Shown in pieces: positions 1-7,459 of a stretch of DNA of 64,000 bases (positions within the stretch are counted from its first letter, which is position 1; the number at the start of each line of letters is the position of its first letter). The stretch is from Bacteroides caecimuris (lineage in GTDB: Bacteria > Bacteroidota > Bacteroidia > Bacteroidales > Bacteroidaceae). Where the stretch lies: assembly GCF_001688725.2 (NCBI RefSeq), contig NZ_CP015401.2, positions 4,038,001-4,102,000 on the forward strand, given 5' to 3'. The translations under genes were made by a program, and so were the position numbers. A model generated the notes under the pieces. The model was not told where the DNA came from, did no database searches, and saw only the letters and a list, made by a program, of their open reading frames with translations.

Positions 1-117
1 TACACGCTCCATCGCTTTATGTATAGGCAAAGAGCATACTTGAAGTAGGGAACGCTGCTTGCTATCCCAAACAGCGAACCCAGTATTTACACCCGTATCA
101 ATCCCTACATAAATCAT
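1..117 (-). CDS. RuvC-like Holliday junction resolvase, partial
   Basis: Reading leftwards from an ATG at 117, the frame stays open for 39 codons to the window edge, so only the N-terminus is visible. It begins MIYVGIDTGVNTGFAVWD, the first strand of an RNase H fold with a catalytic Asp at residue 7 followed by a TG turn, as in RuvC and phage RuvC-like resolvases. Its start overlaps the stop of the upstream gene by one base (TAATG), which implies translational coupling. In the phage the role would be resolving recombination or replication junctions. Any other RNase H-fold nuclease is possible because the rest is missing. Confidence 0.6.
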   Translation of the reverse strand, partial: MIYVGIDTGVNTGFAVWDSKQRSLLQVCSLPIHKAMERV

Positions 118-533
118 TATTCAGCCTCCATTTCTCCGTTGGGAATCTGATACAGAATAACGCCCTTAATCTCGTTTGCTTCGGCTCTATCTCCGAAAAT
201 CTGAGCCATCATAAGGTTATTAGGCAGATATTTGTACCTCACCTCTTTAATGAGCGGCAAACCTATCGGGGCTTCACTTATCACGTGCAACGTCCATAGC
301 CCATCATCTTTAGATATGGTTACAAAGGCATTCTTATAGAGGAAAGAACCAACTTTATACACTCCGTAATCATCCACATCGGTAAAATCCGCTTTTGCAG
401 TTTCTTCCAGCTTCTTTATGAAGTCGGGGCGCATACGCTTCTTTTTCTTCTTGAAGTATTCAGGGTAAACCACCATACCTTTGTTCTCTGCGTTGGCTTT
501 CGCCAATTTTGCTTGCAATTCCTCTTTGCTCAT
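117..533 (-). CDS. conserved phage hypothetical protein, 138 aa
   Basis: Complete soluble 138-residue protein without a signal peptide or membrane segment. The N-terminal third is very lysine-rich (a KKKKKR run near residues 28-33). A compact beta-rich part follows, with WTLHVISEAPIG around residue 80. I do not recognise a catalytic motif. It lies inside the early operon: its ATG overlaps the stop of the preceding 85-residue gene as ATGA, and its own stop overlaps the RuvC-like start. Position suggests a DNA-metabolism accessory role; that is inference only. Confidence 0.7.
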   Translation of the reverse strand: MSKEELQAKLAKANAENKGMVVYPEYFKKKKKRMRPDFIKKLEETAKADFTDVDDYGVYKVGSFLYKNAFVTISKDDGLWTLHVISEAPIGLPLIKEVRYKYLPNNLMMAQIFGDRAEANEIKGVILYQIPNGEMEAE

Positions 534-787
534 AGGTCAAATAAATTTTTATAATACTCAAAATTCTTGTTTTCTATCTTTATATCTTCCGGGTAATGAG
601 TGGCGCATCCGTACCATTCATTGTAGCATTTAGGACAAAACCAGCAATTTAGCACGGCTACATAATAGCCAGTATTAGAAGTACCGTTACATCTATCGCA
701 AATACCAATACCGCCAATTTTAGCCAACTCGTTTCGGCTCAATTCAATCACCTTAAACCTTTTGGGGTTATCTACTATTTTAGCCAT
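530..787 (-). CDS. small zinc-ribbon-like protein, 85 aa
   Basis: The frame is open further upstream, but the start MAKIVDNPKRF at 787 is preferred because it begins directly after the stop of the radical SAM gene (789-791), and a longer start would overlap that gene by over 100 bases. The protein has two Cys pairs, CDRC near residue 33 and CPKC near residue 53, spaced like a zinc ribbon, with aromatic residues between them. Family function is unknown. It could be a nucleic-acid-binding or structural zinc protein. It is part of the continuous minus-strand early operon. Confidence 0.6.
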   Translation of the reverse strand: MAKIVDNPKRFKVIELSRNELAKIGGIGICDRCNGTSNTGYYVAVLNCWFCPKCYNEWYGCATHYPEDIKIENKNFEYYKNLFDL

Positions 788-788
788 A

Positions 789-1796
789 TCAGTATATTGT
801 TTCTTGGTAACTTGAAGTAGGAACTTTCCCGGATAGGATAGCGTTGCCACACGTGATAAGCCCGTTATCTTCATCATAAGAGGGGACAAACACAATAACA
901 TCGAATCCGTTGCCTTTCAAATCTTCCTCCACGGCTTTATATGGGGTAAACAGCTCATAGCCTCCGCTTGTGTGCAAATCGTTCTCATCACAGCTATTTG
1001 TTCGGTGCAATGGGGTAATCTTACACATAAATTTATCGGGGTTGAAAAGCTCTCTCAAACGCTTGCCGTCTATATGCGTATCATCAGCCAAAGCAAAGTT
1101 TAAGGCATATTTCCTGCCAACAGGCATAGGCAGCGACTTTCCAATTTCTGATATTTCACCAAGTGAAAGCGAACTACCCGAAAACAGATAATTTCTTTCT
1201 TCATCATTCGTTGTATTGATGGAGAATTGAAGTCCGGCATCACCTTTATAAAACTCGTTCTTTATGTAACACCACTTATGTAAGAACTCAACCAGCTTCT
1301 TATTTTTCTTTGGCAGCATTGTACTTATAACCGGGTGTACCAAAGAATCGCCTATAAACGGCTCTATGTCTTTCTTTATACTGATTGCATGAAGCAACAC
1401 ATTTGCGTTCCATGTAGGCTCTCCCATACGTGCATAATGTATGTTTAGACGTTTCGTGTGCTTCACTTCCGGGTGTTGCTTGATAGCCGTTAGCACTTCT
1501 CCTTTCAAATCATTAAAAGTGGCATTTCTCCCAATACCCACTTTTGGAACATCGCAGAACTTGCAGCCCATAGAGCAACCGTACTGTGTGGAAATGGTAA
1601 TCACCCATTTTTCAGTAAGAGGCATCGGCTCGCCATTGGGTACACCGTTCAAATCACGGGTAATCCCCAAAAAGTCCGCTTTGATATTAGCGTTCTTACC
1701 ATAATCTCCAACCGTAAGGAACTCCAACATTCCCTTTTCACCTATAGCGGTATATATTTCGCCCGTAGGCACTACTATCTTCTTTTTAATTTCCAT
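789..1796 (-). CDS. RlmN/Cfr-like radical SAM protein
   Basis: This 335-residue protein has the radical SAM cluster motif CSMGCKFC (Cys74, Cys78, Cys81) in a context that follows RlmN/Cfr closely: STQYGC before it, GIGRNAT after it, ARMGEPTWN around residue 120, an SINTTNDEERN segment, and a C-terminal ITCGNAIL with Cys316 matching the methyl-carrying cysteine of RlmN (the CGQL motif). RlmN and Cfr methylate adenine C2 or C8 in rRNA and tRNA. The second catalytic cysteine, seven residues before the cluster in RlmN, is Thr67 here. The fold assignment is firm; the reaction is uncertain. It sits among phage recombination genes, an unusual place for this family. Confidence 0.75.
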   Translation of the reverse strand: MEIKKKIVVPTGEIYTAIGEKGMLEFLTVGDYGKNANIKADFLGITRDLNGVPNGEPMPLTEKWVITISTQYGCSMGCKFCDVPKVGIGRNATFNDLKGEVLTAIKQHPEVKHTKRLNIHYARMGEPTWNANVLLHAISIKKDIEPFIGDSLVHPVISTMLPKKNKKLVEFLHKWCYIKNEFYKGDAGLQFSINTTNDEERNYLFSGSSLSLGEISEIGKSLPMPVGRKYALNFALADDTHIDGKRLRELFNPDKFMCKITPLHRTNSCDENDLHTSGGYELFTPYKAVEEDLKGNGFDVIVFVPSYDEDNGLITCGNAILSGKVPTSSYQETIY

Positions 1797-1808
1797 ATCT
1801 TCAAATCA

Positions 1809-1985
1809 TTAAAATGCAAATACTACTTTTTCACCATTCATAGCCCTTTTTCGCAGGGTGGGGTATCGCTCATAAACTTTGTTAGCCATATCCTCAATAT
1901 CGAATTTGAAAGCCGGGCAATACCTATATCTGAAAGCCGCATAAAAGCGGTCATTCAGCATTATGTCAATCATCAGCGTTTTCAT
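1809..1985 (-). CDS. small phage protein, 58 aa
   Basis: A 58-codon frame starting MKTLMIDIMLNDRFYAAF and ending TAA at 1809-1811. It is basic and aromatic-rich (RYRY, YERYP) and looks like a small globular protein. The start lies five bases after the stop of the preceding 53-residue gene, and the stretch would otherwise be an unexplained gap in a tightly packed operon. An upstream in-phase ATG at 1990 runs into a stop after two codons, so 1985 is the usable start. No recognised domain. Confidence 0.55.
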   Translation of the reverse strand: MKTLMIDIMLNDRFYAAFRYRYCPAFKFDIEDMANKVYERYPTLRKRAMNGEKVVFAF

Positions 1986-1990
1986 GCCAT

Positions 1991-2152
1991 CTATTTACCA
2001 CAACAAGGTAATTTAGTGTTAAACACGTCTTTCAGCCATTGTTTGTACGGGAGAATTGGCTTACCGTATAAAGTCATATTGGCTTTGTAGCTCTCATACA
2101 TTTGTTTGCGGAAATCCGCAGGTATTTGTTCCTTTTCTTTCCTCAGTTTCAT
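1991..2152 (-). CDS. small phage protein, 53 aa
   Basis: A 53-codon frame beginning MKLRKEKEQIPADFRKQMYE and ending with a Cys-Cys-Gly-Lys tail. Its ATG overlaps the TGA of the ParB-like gene (ATGA at 2149-2152), the classic signature of translational coupling, and this strongly supports it being real despite its size. The first 20 residues are charged and helical. No family recognised. Together with the 58-residue gene it fills what would otherwise be a 350-base gap. Confidence 0.6.
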   Translation of the reverse strand: MKLRKEKEQIPADFRKQMYESYKANMTLYGKPILPYKQWLKDVFNTKLPCCGK

Positions 2153-2964
2153 TTTATACCCTCTTTCTTGTATTCTCTCATCGCTTGGCTAAGGCTTTCC
2201 GTCTTATCCAGTAGCTTTGCCAGCTTATCCACGTCCACGATAACCTCACCATCCAAATAAGCCCAAACCTTTCTCAGAGCTTCCGCAATGGCTTTTGCTT
2301 CTTTAGAATCTTTCAGAGAATTAAGAACCTCCTTATTGGTAGCTGTAGCCCTACCGTTTTCTTTGGCGTTATCCACAGCCGACTTTGCAGCATTTACCTG
2401 TTCTTTCTCACTGCCATAATTGGCGGCAATCTCCTTAGCTGCCTTAACCGACAATTCCCCTTTCATAATCCTTTCTTGAATGTACGGGGGCAAATCCAAC
2501 AAGGAAAGGCATTTGCTTATGAAAGCCGGGCTTTTCTTGAACTTATCCGCTATCTCAACTTGGCTATATCCAAATTCTTCTTTGAAACGTCTGAACATGA
2601 TAGCGCACTCGTATTCGGTAAATTTCTTACCCTCGTTACGCATCATCTGTTGAATGTACAATTCTTCAGTAGAAGCGTCCTTTCGGGCTTTCATGGCACG
2701 AACATAAGGAATATCCGCACCCTCGGATATAGCCAACATGGTAGCCCTATACCTGCGTTCACCATCCACCAATTTGTATTTCTCGTTGCCATCATCATCC
2801 TTAAAGGCTATAACCGTCAGAGGATTTAAAACACCCTTTGCCTTTATTTGCTCTTTCAGTTCGTCAAGGTCAAAATCACGTCTTACATTGAAACCGTCCA
2901 CAACCACGATATTACGGGGGTCAATCAAAAACAGGTCTGTATTTTTTGTTTTATTCGTTTCCAT
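2149..2964 (-). CDS. ParB/Spo0J-like DNA-binding protein
   Basis: A 271-residue protein with the ParB N-terminal nucleotide-binding fold: an FNVRRDFD strand, then GVLNPL, then the signature GERRYRA at residues 68-74. A helix-turn-helix-containing middle follows (GYSQVEIADKFKKSPAFISKCLSL within residues 130-157), then a charged C-terminal helix. ParB proteins bind palindromic parS sites and slide as CTP clamps. No ParA is visible in the window, so a plasmid-like partition role is unproven; such genes in phages can act in replication or regulation. The 16-bp near-palindromes at 15.5-15.9 kb are a candidate target (inference). Confidence 0.8.
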   Translation of the reverse strand: METNKTKNTDLFLIDPRNIVVVDGFNVRRDFDLDELKEQIKAKGVLNPLTVIAFKDDDGNEKYKLVDGERRYRATMLAISEGADIPYVRAMKARKDASTEELYIQQMMRNEGKKFTEYECAIMFRRFKEEFGYSQVEIADKFKKSPAFISKCLSLLDLPPYIQERIMKGELSVKAAKEIAANYGSEKEQVNAAKSAVDNAKENGRATATNKEVLNSLKDSKEAKAIAEALRKVWAYLDGEVIVDVDKLAKLLDKTESLSQAMREYKKEGIK

Positions 2965-2971
2965 ACTACTA

Positions 2972-3109
2972 TCATTTATTGGGCTTATAATGTTTACAAT
3001 ACTTCTTTCTTGCTGTTATGCGCCTACCTAATTTGTAGCAATACATTTGGGTTGTATGAGGATAACACCAATAGTATTTACATTCGCTACAGTGTCTTAT
3101 TTCATTCAT
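2972..3109 (-). CDS. small cysteine-rich protein, 45 aa
   Basis: The start MNEIRHCSECKYYWC at 3109 is chosen over an upstream Met because it overlaps the end of the preceding 59-residue gene by only eight bases. The 45 residues contain five cysteines plus histidines in a CxxC...C...C...C pattern that looks metal-binding. The C-terminus is basic (GRRITARKKYCKHYKPNK). Such tiny zinc-finger-like proteins are common in phage early operons; the function is unknown. Confidence 0.6.
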   Translation of the reverse strand: MNEIRHCSECKYYWCYPHTTQMYCYKLGRRITARKKYCKHYKPNK

Positions 3110-3281
3110 ACTTGCAATTGAATTTGCCACAATTACATTTGAAATGAGGAAGTACACCTTTGGGGTCTGTATATTTAGTACCACCCTTAACTATTGTATG
3201 AGCCATACAGCAATAAGCACTATAACCGTCCCTTATTTTTTTCAACTTCATAAAAGAGCAATTATTACAAATCTTTTCCAT
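3102..3281 (-). CDS. small cysteine-rich protein, 59 aa
   Basis: A 59-codon frame beginning MEKICNNCSFMKLKKIRDGY and ending at TGA 3102-3104. It carries seven cysteines (CxxC near the N-terminus, a CC pair in the middle, CNC and a last Cys near the C-terminus) plus two histidines, which suggests a small zinc-binding module. It lies immediately downstream of the 156-residue gene and overlaps the next small Cys-rich gene by eight bases. The two adjacent Cys-rich proteins may be related in role. No family recognised. Confidence 0.55.
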   Translation of the reverse strand: MEKICNNCSFMKLKKIRDGYSAYCCMAHTIVKGGTKYTDPKGVLPHFKCNCGKFNCKYE

Positions 3282-3284
3282 GTC

Positions 3285-3755
3285 TTAGTATCTAAAAGAG
3301 GTAAAATGAATAACAACACCTTCAAAAACATTCTCTTTGTTGTTCCCGAAAAACCATTCTACAAAGTCCTCCACGCTCAAACCATCATTCTTTGCTACTT
3401 CATGGATTGAAACTTTCTTGTTGTCTACCCATACTTTGGGTATGGTATCATCGCTTCCATAGGTCATAGTAATATGCTGTAAACCTATCTTCTCATACCG
3501 GGCAAATTCCCGTTGCTCTGAGTTGTACGGTCTGCCCGTCCATTCACGCACTGAAAGATATTTTTTACCGGATGCAATATCTTTATATCTCTTATCCCAC
3601 ACGCCATTTTTATTGTAGCGTATAGTATGTATCTTCTTATGCTCTTTTAGTTTGCCCTCAAACTCTGTAGGCTTTCCAGCCAAAGAATGTGTAACCGGGA
3701 ATACACGGCATAAGGTCACAACCACTTTTTTCTTTTCTGATTTTTGGTGTTGCAT
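3285..3755 (-). CDS. conserved phage hypothetical protein, 156 aa
   Basis: The start MQHQKSEKKKVVV at 3755 lies just after the previous gene's stop (3763); a longer frame would overlap it. The 156-residue soluble protein has conserved-looking blocks: TLCRVFPVTHSLAGKPTEF, HTIRYNKNGVWDKRYKDI, and YLSVREWTGRPYNSEQ. From memory, similar proteins occur widely in Bacteroides mobile elements (this could not be checked here). No catalytic residues can be assigned. The lysine-rich N-terminus is compatible with nucleic-acid binding. Confidence 0.65.
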   Translation of the reverse strand: MQHQKSEKKKVVVTLCRVFPVTHSLAGKPTEFEGKLKEHKKIHTIRYNKNGVWDKRYKDIASGKKYLSVREWTGRPYNSEQREFARYEKIGLQHITMTYGSDDTIPKVWVDNKKVSIHEVAKNDGLSVEDFVEWFFGNNKENVFEGVVIHFTSFRY

Positions 3756-3762
3756 AGCTTTA

Positions 3763-4026
3763 TTATTTACTTGGTGTATTACTCGCTGAATAATAAGCAA
3801 GCGTTATCACATCCCACATTTCGCTCACAATGGCAAACGAAAATGTCTTATCCGGGTGGGTACTACTTGGCATATCCAGCATTTCTTTTTGTATCGCCTC
3901 GTTCCAATAATGGCAATCGGGCGTGTAGTTAGATTGAAAGCTATTAATGCTTGCAATAAGTTCGTTGTAATACGCTTCACCGAAAGCATTAATGAGCTTT
4001 GTTTTGTTTCTGAGCGCAAATCTCAT
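3763..4026 (-). CDS. phage hypothetical protein, 87 aa
   Basis: A short 87-residue soluble protein. Its start ATG overlaps the stop of the DnaC-like gene by four bases, giving translational coupling with the helicase-loader gene. It contains an aromatic- and acid-rich C-terminal half (FSFAIVSEMWDVITLAYYS). No recognised domain. Coupling to the loader suggests a replication accessory, but this is positional inference. Confidence 0.6.
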   Translation of the reverse strand: MRFALRNKTKLINAFGEAYYNELIASINSFQSNYTPDCHYWNEAIQKEMLDMPSSTHPDKTFSFAIVSEMWDVITLAYYSASNTPSK

Positions 4027-4682
4027 TTTCGATAGCTTTTTTGGCTGTAGTGCAGCCGTTCAAACATTTCTTCCATTCTATCAGCAATACGCTCTCCGTA
4101 CCTGTCGCCAAATTCCTCATCTGCCAAATTGGAAGTGGCTATAGTGAATAGCTGCCTGTCATATCGGGCATAGATTAGTTCAGTAACCGGGGAAAACTCG
4201 TTGCCCCAACTTTTCACGCTTGCTGGTTCAGTGCCCACATCATCAATAAACAAAAGTTCTTGATTCTTTAGCTTGTTGAAATAAGTCGGGTCATCGGCTA
4301 TTGACTTGGCAAGGTTCAGAGCTGATATGCGGTACACACCCTTTCTTTCGGAAGATAAATCACTATTGTATAAGATACCTATAATGTTGCATATCGCCTT
4401 TGCAAGCGTGGTTTTACCACTCCCTACCGTACCATACAGAAGCAAGCCGAACTTTCCGTTTCCGCAAAGGAACTTAGCTGCTTTGCCTATCTTTTCCAAC
4501 GTGGCTTCATCCGAAACATACTTCATGTTTCTGCGCTCAACTTCTGACTGATAACACATCCTTAGCATTTCCGCTATGTCCTTTTCGGGAAACTTCTCAA
4601 TCTTAAAGCGTGTCCCTAAAAGTCCTCTTTGCGCTTGGTTTGCCAATATCTGTTGCAATCGTTGTACCAGTTTGTTGTCCAT
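4023..4682 (-). CDS. DnaC-like replication ATPase (helicase loader)
   Basis: A 219-residue AAA+ ATPase. Walker A is GTVGSGKT at residues 84-91 and Walker B LLFIDDVG at 143-150. A sensor-like IATSNL and a C-terminal arginine-rich RIADRMEEMFERL follow, as in DnaC/IstB-type loaders. In phage it would load the host or phage replicative helicase onto the origin together with the upstream replication protein. Its start lies inside the end of that upstream gene (80-base overlap), an unusually long overlap that suggests coupled synthesis of initiator and loader. Confidence 0.85.
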   Translation of the reverse strand: MDNKLVQRLQQILANQAQRGLLGTRFKIEKFPEKDIAEMLRMCYQSEVERRNMKYVSDEATLEKIGKAAKFLCGNGKFGLLLYGTVGSGKTTLAKAICNIIGILYNSDLSSERKGVYRISALNLAKSIADDPTYFNKLKNQELLFIDDVGTEPASVKSWGNEFSPVTELIYARYDRQLFTIATSNLADEEFGDRYGERIADRMEEMFERLHYSQKSYRK

Positions 4683-5418
4683 ATCTATTCATATTTTCGT
4701 AATACTTATCTTTTACCCAGCCCCTAATAGTCAGGTAATCGGATTTATACTTCTTACCCTTAGAACCTTTGTAATTGTTGAGAATATCAATCATCGCTTT
4801 AGCGGCTTCTTCGCCATATTCGGTACATAATTTTGCGTATTCATCACGTGTCAAAGTAACGTAATCAGCATAATTGTACTTCTTGGCTTTTGCAATCTTC
4901 CGCTGTTGTTCATCAGTCAGTGGCGGTGGATTCTCCGGCAAATCATCGGGAAATAGGTCTGCTTGCGCCCCGTGTTGCGTTTCAGCCGTTGGGGAAGGTG
5001 TATGTGGCATTTCTATCGGTGGCGTTTCCACAAGCGCATCAACTTTGGCTAATATCCGTTTACCCATAGTTACACCACCTTTTTTCCCAGCCTCAGACCG
5101 TTTTACCCGTATTGATTCCATCTTGACCATATCAGCGTTGTACAAAGCCCCATCATTCCTTACAGACAATAATTCAGCGTTAATCAATGATTCTATCAGC
5201 TCCTTTGTTCCACTTCCGTAAAGGGCTTCTAATTCATCAACCGTGTACGCACCGCCAATAGGTTTCAGCATAACCCCACGCTCTATACTCACCCACATAC
5301 AGCAAAGCATATCCAGCCACAAGCCCTTACAAGCAAATGACAACCTCATAGCCGCATTGTTGGATAACCAAGCGGTGGCATCGAAAGGCATAGGCGGTAT
5401 AATTTTTTTATTAGCCAT
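4603..5418 (-). CDS. phage replication initiation (replisome organizer-like) protein
   Basis: 271 residues. The N-terminal part (MPFDATAWLSNNAAMRLSFACKGLWLDMLC) resembles the winged-helix start of phage replisome organizers and DnaD-like proteins, with a further helix-turn-helix-like YTVDELEALYGSGTKELIESLINAELL. The C-terminal third (AMIDILNNYKGSKGKKYKSDYLTIRGWVKDKYYE) matches the tail typical of these primosome proteins. It probably binds the phage origin and recruits the DnaC-like loader encoded immediately downstream. The exact family is not certain. A conspicuous hairpin precedes its start. Confidence 0.7.
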   Translation of the reverse strand: MANKKIIPPMPFDATAWLSNNAAMRLSFACKGLWLDMLCCMWVSIERGVMLKPIGGAYTVDELEALYGSGTKELIESLINAELLSVRNDGALYNADMVKMESIRVKRSEAGKKGGVTMGKRILAKVDALVETPPIEMPHTPSPTAETQHGAQADLFPDDLPENPPPLTDEQQRKIAKAKKYNYADYVTLTRDEYAKLCTEYGEEAAKAMIDILNNYKGSKGKKYKSDYLTIRGWVKDKYYENMNRYGQQTGTTIATDIGKPSAKRTFRDTL

Positions 5419-5435
5419 ATTATGAGCTGTTATAA

Positions 5436-5455
5436 GTGGGGGATTGCTCCCCCAC
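5436..5455 (-). promoter_or_regulatory. GTGGGGG/CCCCCAC hairpin before the replication gene
   Basis: A perfect 7-bp stem (GTGGGGG pairing with CCCCCAC) with a six-base loop lies in the 47-base gap between the gene ending at 5466 and the replication protein starting at 5418. No T-run follows it on the minus strand, so it is not a canonical terminator. It may act as an RNA stability or translation-control element in the operon. Confidence 0.5.
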
Positions 5456-5465
5456 GATATAGTAT

Positions 5466-6224
5466 TTAGATTTCAAGAATAGCAATATCTGGGGCAATGG
5501 CACGAATACCGTCCAACACCTCATCAATACACTTATCTCTGTAGTCCTCTGCCAGTTCGTTAGCACCGGGCGAAACAAGTTGCAACAACACATCACCATT
5601 AGAAAGATAGTGGTCGAACTCAACTTCAATAGGTGTTTTTGCAGTTCCCTTGAAAATGGAGATGTTAATCGTGAAACTCTTGGGCAAATTACTTTCTACT
5701 TGTGAACGGTACACCTCAGCCATAGAGCCGGATGGGTCACGCTGTTTCTGAATTTCAGTCTTGGCGTTAGCCGTAAAGTTCTTTAACACCGAAACGAGCT
5801 TCATACAATCCTCTTTTTGCATAAATACGCCACGATTCAAACGCAGGAACTGCCCCAGTTTAGCAGGAATCCAGCCACATTCTCCGTTATTGATACCAAA
5901 CTTTGAAAAGACTTCCGATAATTCCACCGTACCTACAAAGGTGTTTTTAGTGTAATAATCATCCTCATTCACGGTAAGCGTGATACTCATTTTCTCACGG
6001 TTTACCTTAACATTCGCACGCTTTTGGTCGATGGTGTCAATACGCTTTTCCAACCAATCTAACGGAGTTCTGATAACACCTGATACAGAAATACTTTCCG
6101 GTTGCTTAATGGGCAATTCGTCCAATGCTTTAGGAGCATTACCAATTCTGTACACTACTTCGATAGGTTTTTCACCCTTGTACTCACCGATGTTTACGGT
6201 TAATCCTTTTTCTTGATTTTCCAT
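5466..6224 (-). CDS. phage hypothetical protein, 252 aa
   Basis: The start MENQEKGLTVNIGEYKGEKP at 6224 is preferred over an earlier Met because it follows the upstream stop at 6251. The protein repeats a motif: the N-terminal LTVNIGEYKG.KPIEVVYRI and the C-terminal FTINISIFKGTAKTPIEVEFDHYL look like two related modules of about 20-30 residues. A long soluble middle contains RTPLDWLEKR and SITLTVNEDDYYTKNTFVGTVELSEVFSKFG. I cannot name the family. It lies between the recombination and replication blocks. Confidence 0.65.
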   Translation of the reverse strand: MENQEKGLTVNIGEYKGEKPIEVVYRIGNAPKALDELPIKQPESISVSGVIRTPLDWLEKRIDTIDQKRANVKVNREKMSITLTVNEDDYYTKNTFVGTVELSEVFSKFGINNGECGWIPAKLGQFLRLNRGVFMQKEDCMKLVSVLKNFTANAKTEIQKQRDPSGSMAEVYRSQVESNLPKSFTINISIFKGTAKTPIEVEFDHYLSNGDVLLQLVSPGANELAEDYRDKCIDEVLDGIRAIAPDIAILEI

Positions 6225-6250
6225 TTTACTAAAATTTAATGTGTTAATAA

Positions 6251-6685
6251 TCAATCATTCGTGCCCGTTCTATCCGTTCTAATGGCACGGAATACGTTAC
6301 GTTGTCTTTCTTCTTGCGTCATGGCACGTTGCTCCAGCAAATAACCCTCCGGGGTGTAGAATCCAACCATGCCCTCATCTTCATCTACAAACTTGAAGCA
6401 ATCACCTTTTACATAATCGCCTCCGGCTTTCAACTCATCACGAACCTTTCCAATTCTCTCATCCAAAGGCTTAATTTTGGACTTGTATTCAGCTCTGATT
6501 CCAGCCAACTCATCTTCCAAATCAGCTTTTTGAATTGCTACGTTTGCAAGTTCAGCACGTCTTTCGTTAATCTGTTGCGTGTCAAATTTGCGTGTGTAGC
6601 TACGTTCTACAATTTGGTCGCAGCTATCACGTAGAATCTGTTCCCTTTGTTCCACCGGGGTATCGGCTAACATGATGTCTTTCAT
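6251..6685 (-). CDS. phage coiled-coil hypothetical protein, 144 aa
   Basis: 144 residues. The middle (about residues 35-90) is heptad-rich with alternating charges (RRAELANVAIQKADLEDELAG and following), consistent with a coiled coil. The C-terminal part contains an FKFVDEDEGMVGFYTPEGYLLE beta hairpin. No enzymatic motif. It is soluble, in the same operon, 26 bases upstream of the 252-residue gene. Confidence 0.65.
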   Translation of the reverse strand: MKDIMLADTPVEQREQILRDSCDQIVERSYTRKFDTQQINERRAELANVAIQKADLEDELAGIRAEYKSKIKPLDERIGKVRDELKAGGDYVKGDCFKFVDEDEGMVGFYTPEGYLLEQRAMTQEERQRNVFRAIRTDRTGTND

Positions 6686-6729
6686 TTCACTTTATTTTTT
6701 AGTTGATAATATGTTTGATAAACACACTT

Positions 6730-7311
6730 TTATTTCAAACGATTTCCTACGGTAAAGTTGAATTTCAAATATTCAGCCCAAAGTTCAATGAATTGCTGCC
6801 CAAAATACTTAGCCTTTTCTTCCGTTTCTTGGCACAAGCGGAACCCAAGGGACGCATTCGCACACGAGGAACGAAAATTCGCATGCAGAAAACCGAAACC
6901 CGCAGACGCACCATGACTCGCAGTAGCAGACAAAAGGGCACCTCTTTGTTCGGGATTCATATCCTCAACCTCTTTCTTAGTCCATAAGGCAAACCACGGA
7001 TACCAATACACTTTGCTTCCCTCTCCATCTGGCTTTGGTTGGAAATTTCTACCCCACAAAGCCCGGCTAATAGTTTCCAACTTCATAAGGGCTATGATAT
7101 GATTGGGCAAATTATTAGGGTCTTCAAAAATAGGCTCACCAAGTGCCTTACAAGCATCCTCATACGTGCGAATTGTCTTGTAATCGTCCAGTGTAGGTTT
7201 TACCATTTCTTCCTTGCAGAACAAAGCCGCCAATATTTTCTTTGCTTCTCCACTTTCCGCTTCACGAAATGCAGCCGCTACTTCTTTCTCTGTAATTTCA
7301 AATGTTCTCAT
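6730..7311 (-). CDS. conserved phage hypothetical protein, 193 aa
   Basis: 193 residues with a helical N-terminus (ITEKEVAAAFREAESGEAKKILAALF), a central ALWGRNFQPKP...VYWYPWFALWTKKEVEDM segment rich in tryptophan, and a striking C-terminal block with small residues and Cys (SATASHGASAGFGFLHANFRSS, then CANASLGFRLCQETEEKAKYFGQQF). That block resembles a segment I associate with phage and mobile-element proteins of Bacteroidetes, with no assigned function. Its start overlaps the end of the 53-residue gene by 14 bases. Confidence 0.65.
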   Translation of the reverse strand: MRTFEITEKEVAAAFREAESGEAKKILAALFCKEEMVKPTLDDYKTIRTYEDACKALGEPIFEDPNNLPNHIIALMKLETISRALWGRNFQPKPDGEGSKVYWYPWFALWTKKEVEDMNPEQRGALLSATASHGASAGFGFLHANFRSSCANASLGFRLCQETEEKAKYFGQQFIELWAEYLKFNFTVGNRLK

Positions 7312-7459
7312 CTTTCAATGTTTTTAATTTGTTGATAATCTTTTTTGTTAATCTTATTGCGTTATCCACTCTCGTACTTTGTCCGGGTGGAATATTTGCT
7401 ATCAAAATGGGCACTAAGCGTATCAGCTCAGATACCACGCTGTTAGGTATTCTTTTCAT
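7298..7459 (-). CDS. small phage protein, 53 aa
   Basis: Begins MKRIPNSVVSELIRLVPILIANIPPGQS at 7459; a more upstream Met would overlap the preceding gene far more. It overlaps the upstream NinB-like gene by 17 bases and the downstream 193-residue gene by 14 bases, so all three are likely co-translated. Helical and basic, with an IPNSVVSELIRLVP segment reminiscent of an oligomerisation helix. Small size and double overlap lower confidence. Confidence 0.5.
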   Translation of the reverse strand: MKRIPNSVVSELIRLVPILIANIPPGQSTRVDNAIRLTKKIINKLKTLKDENI

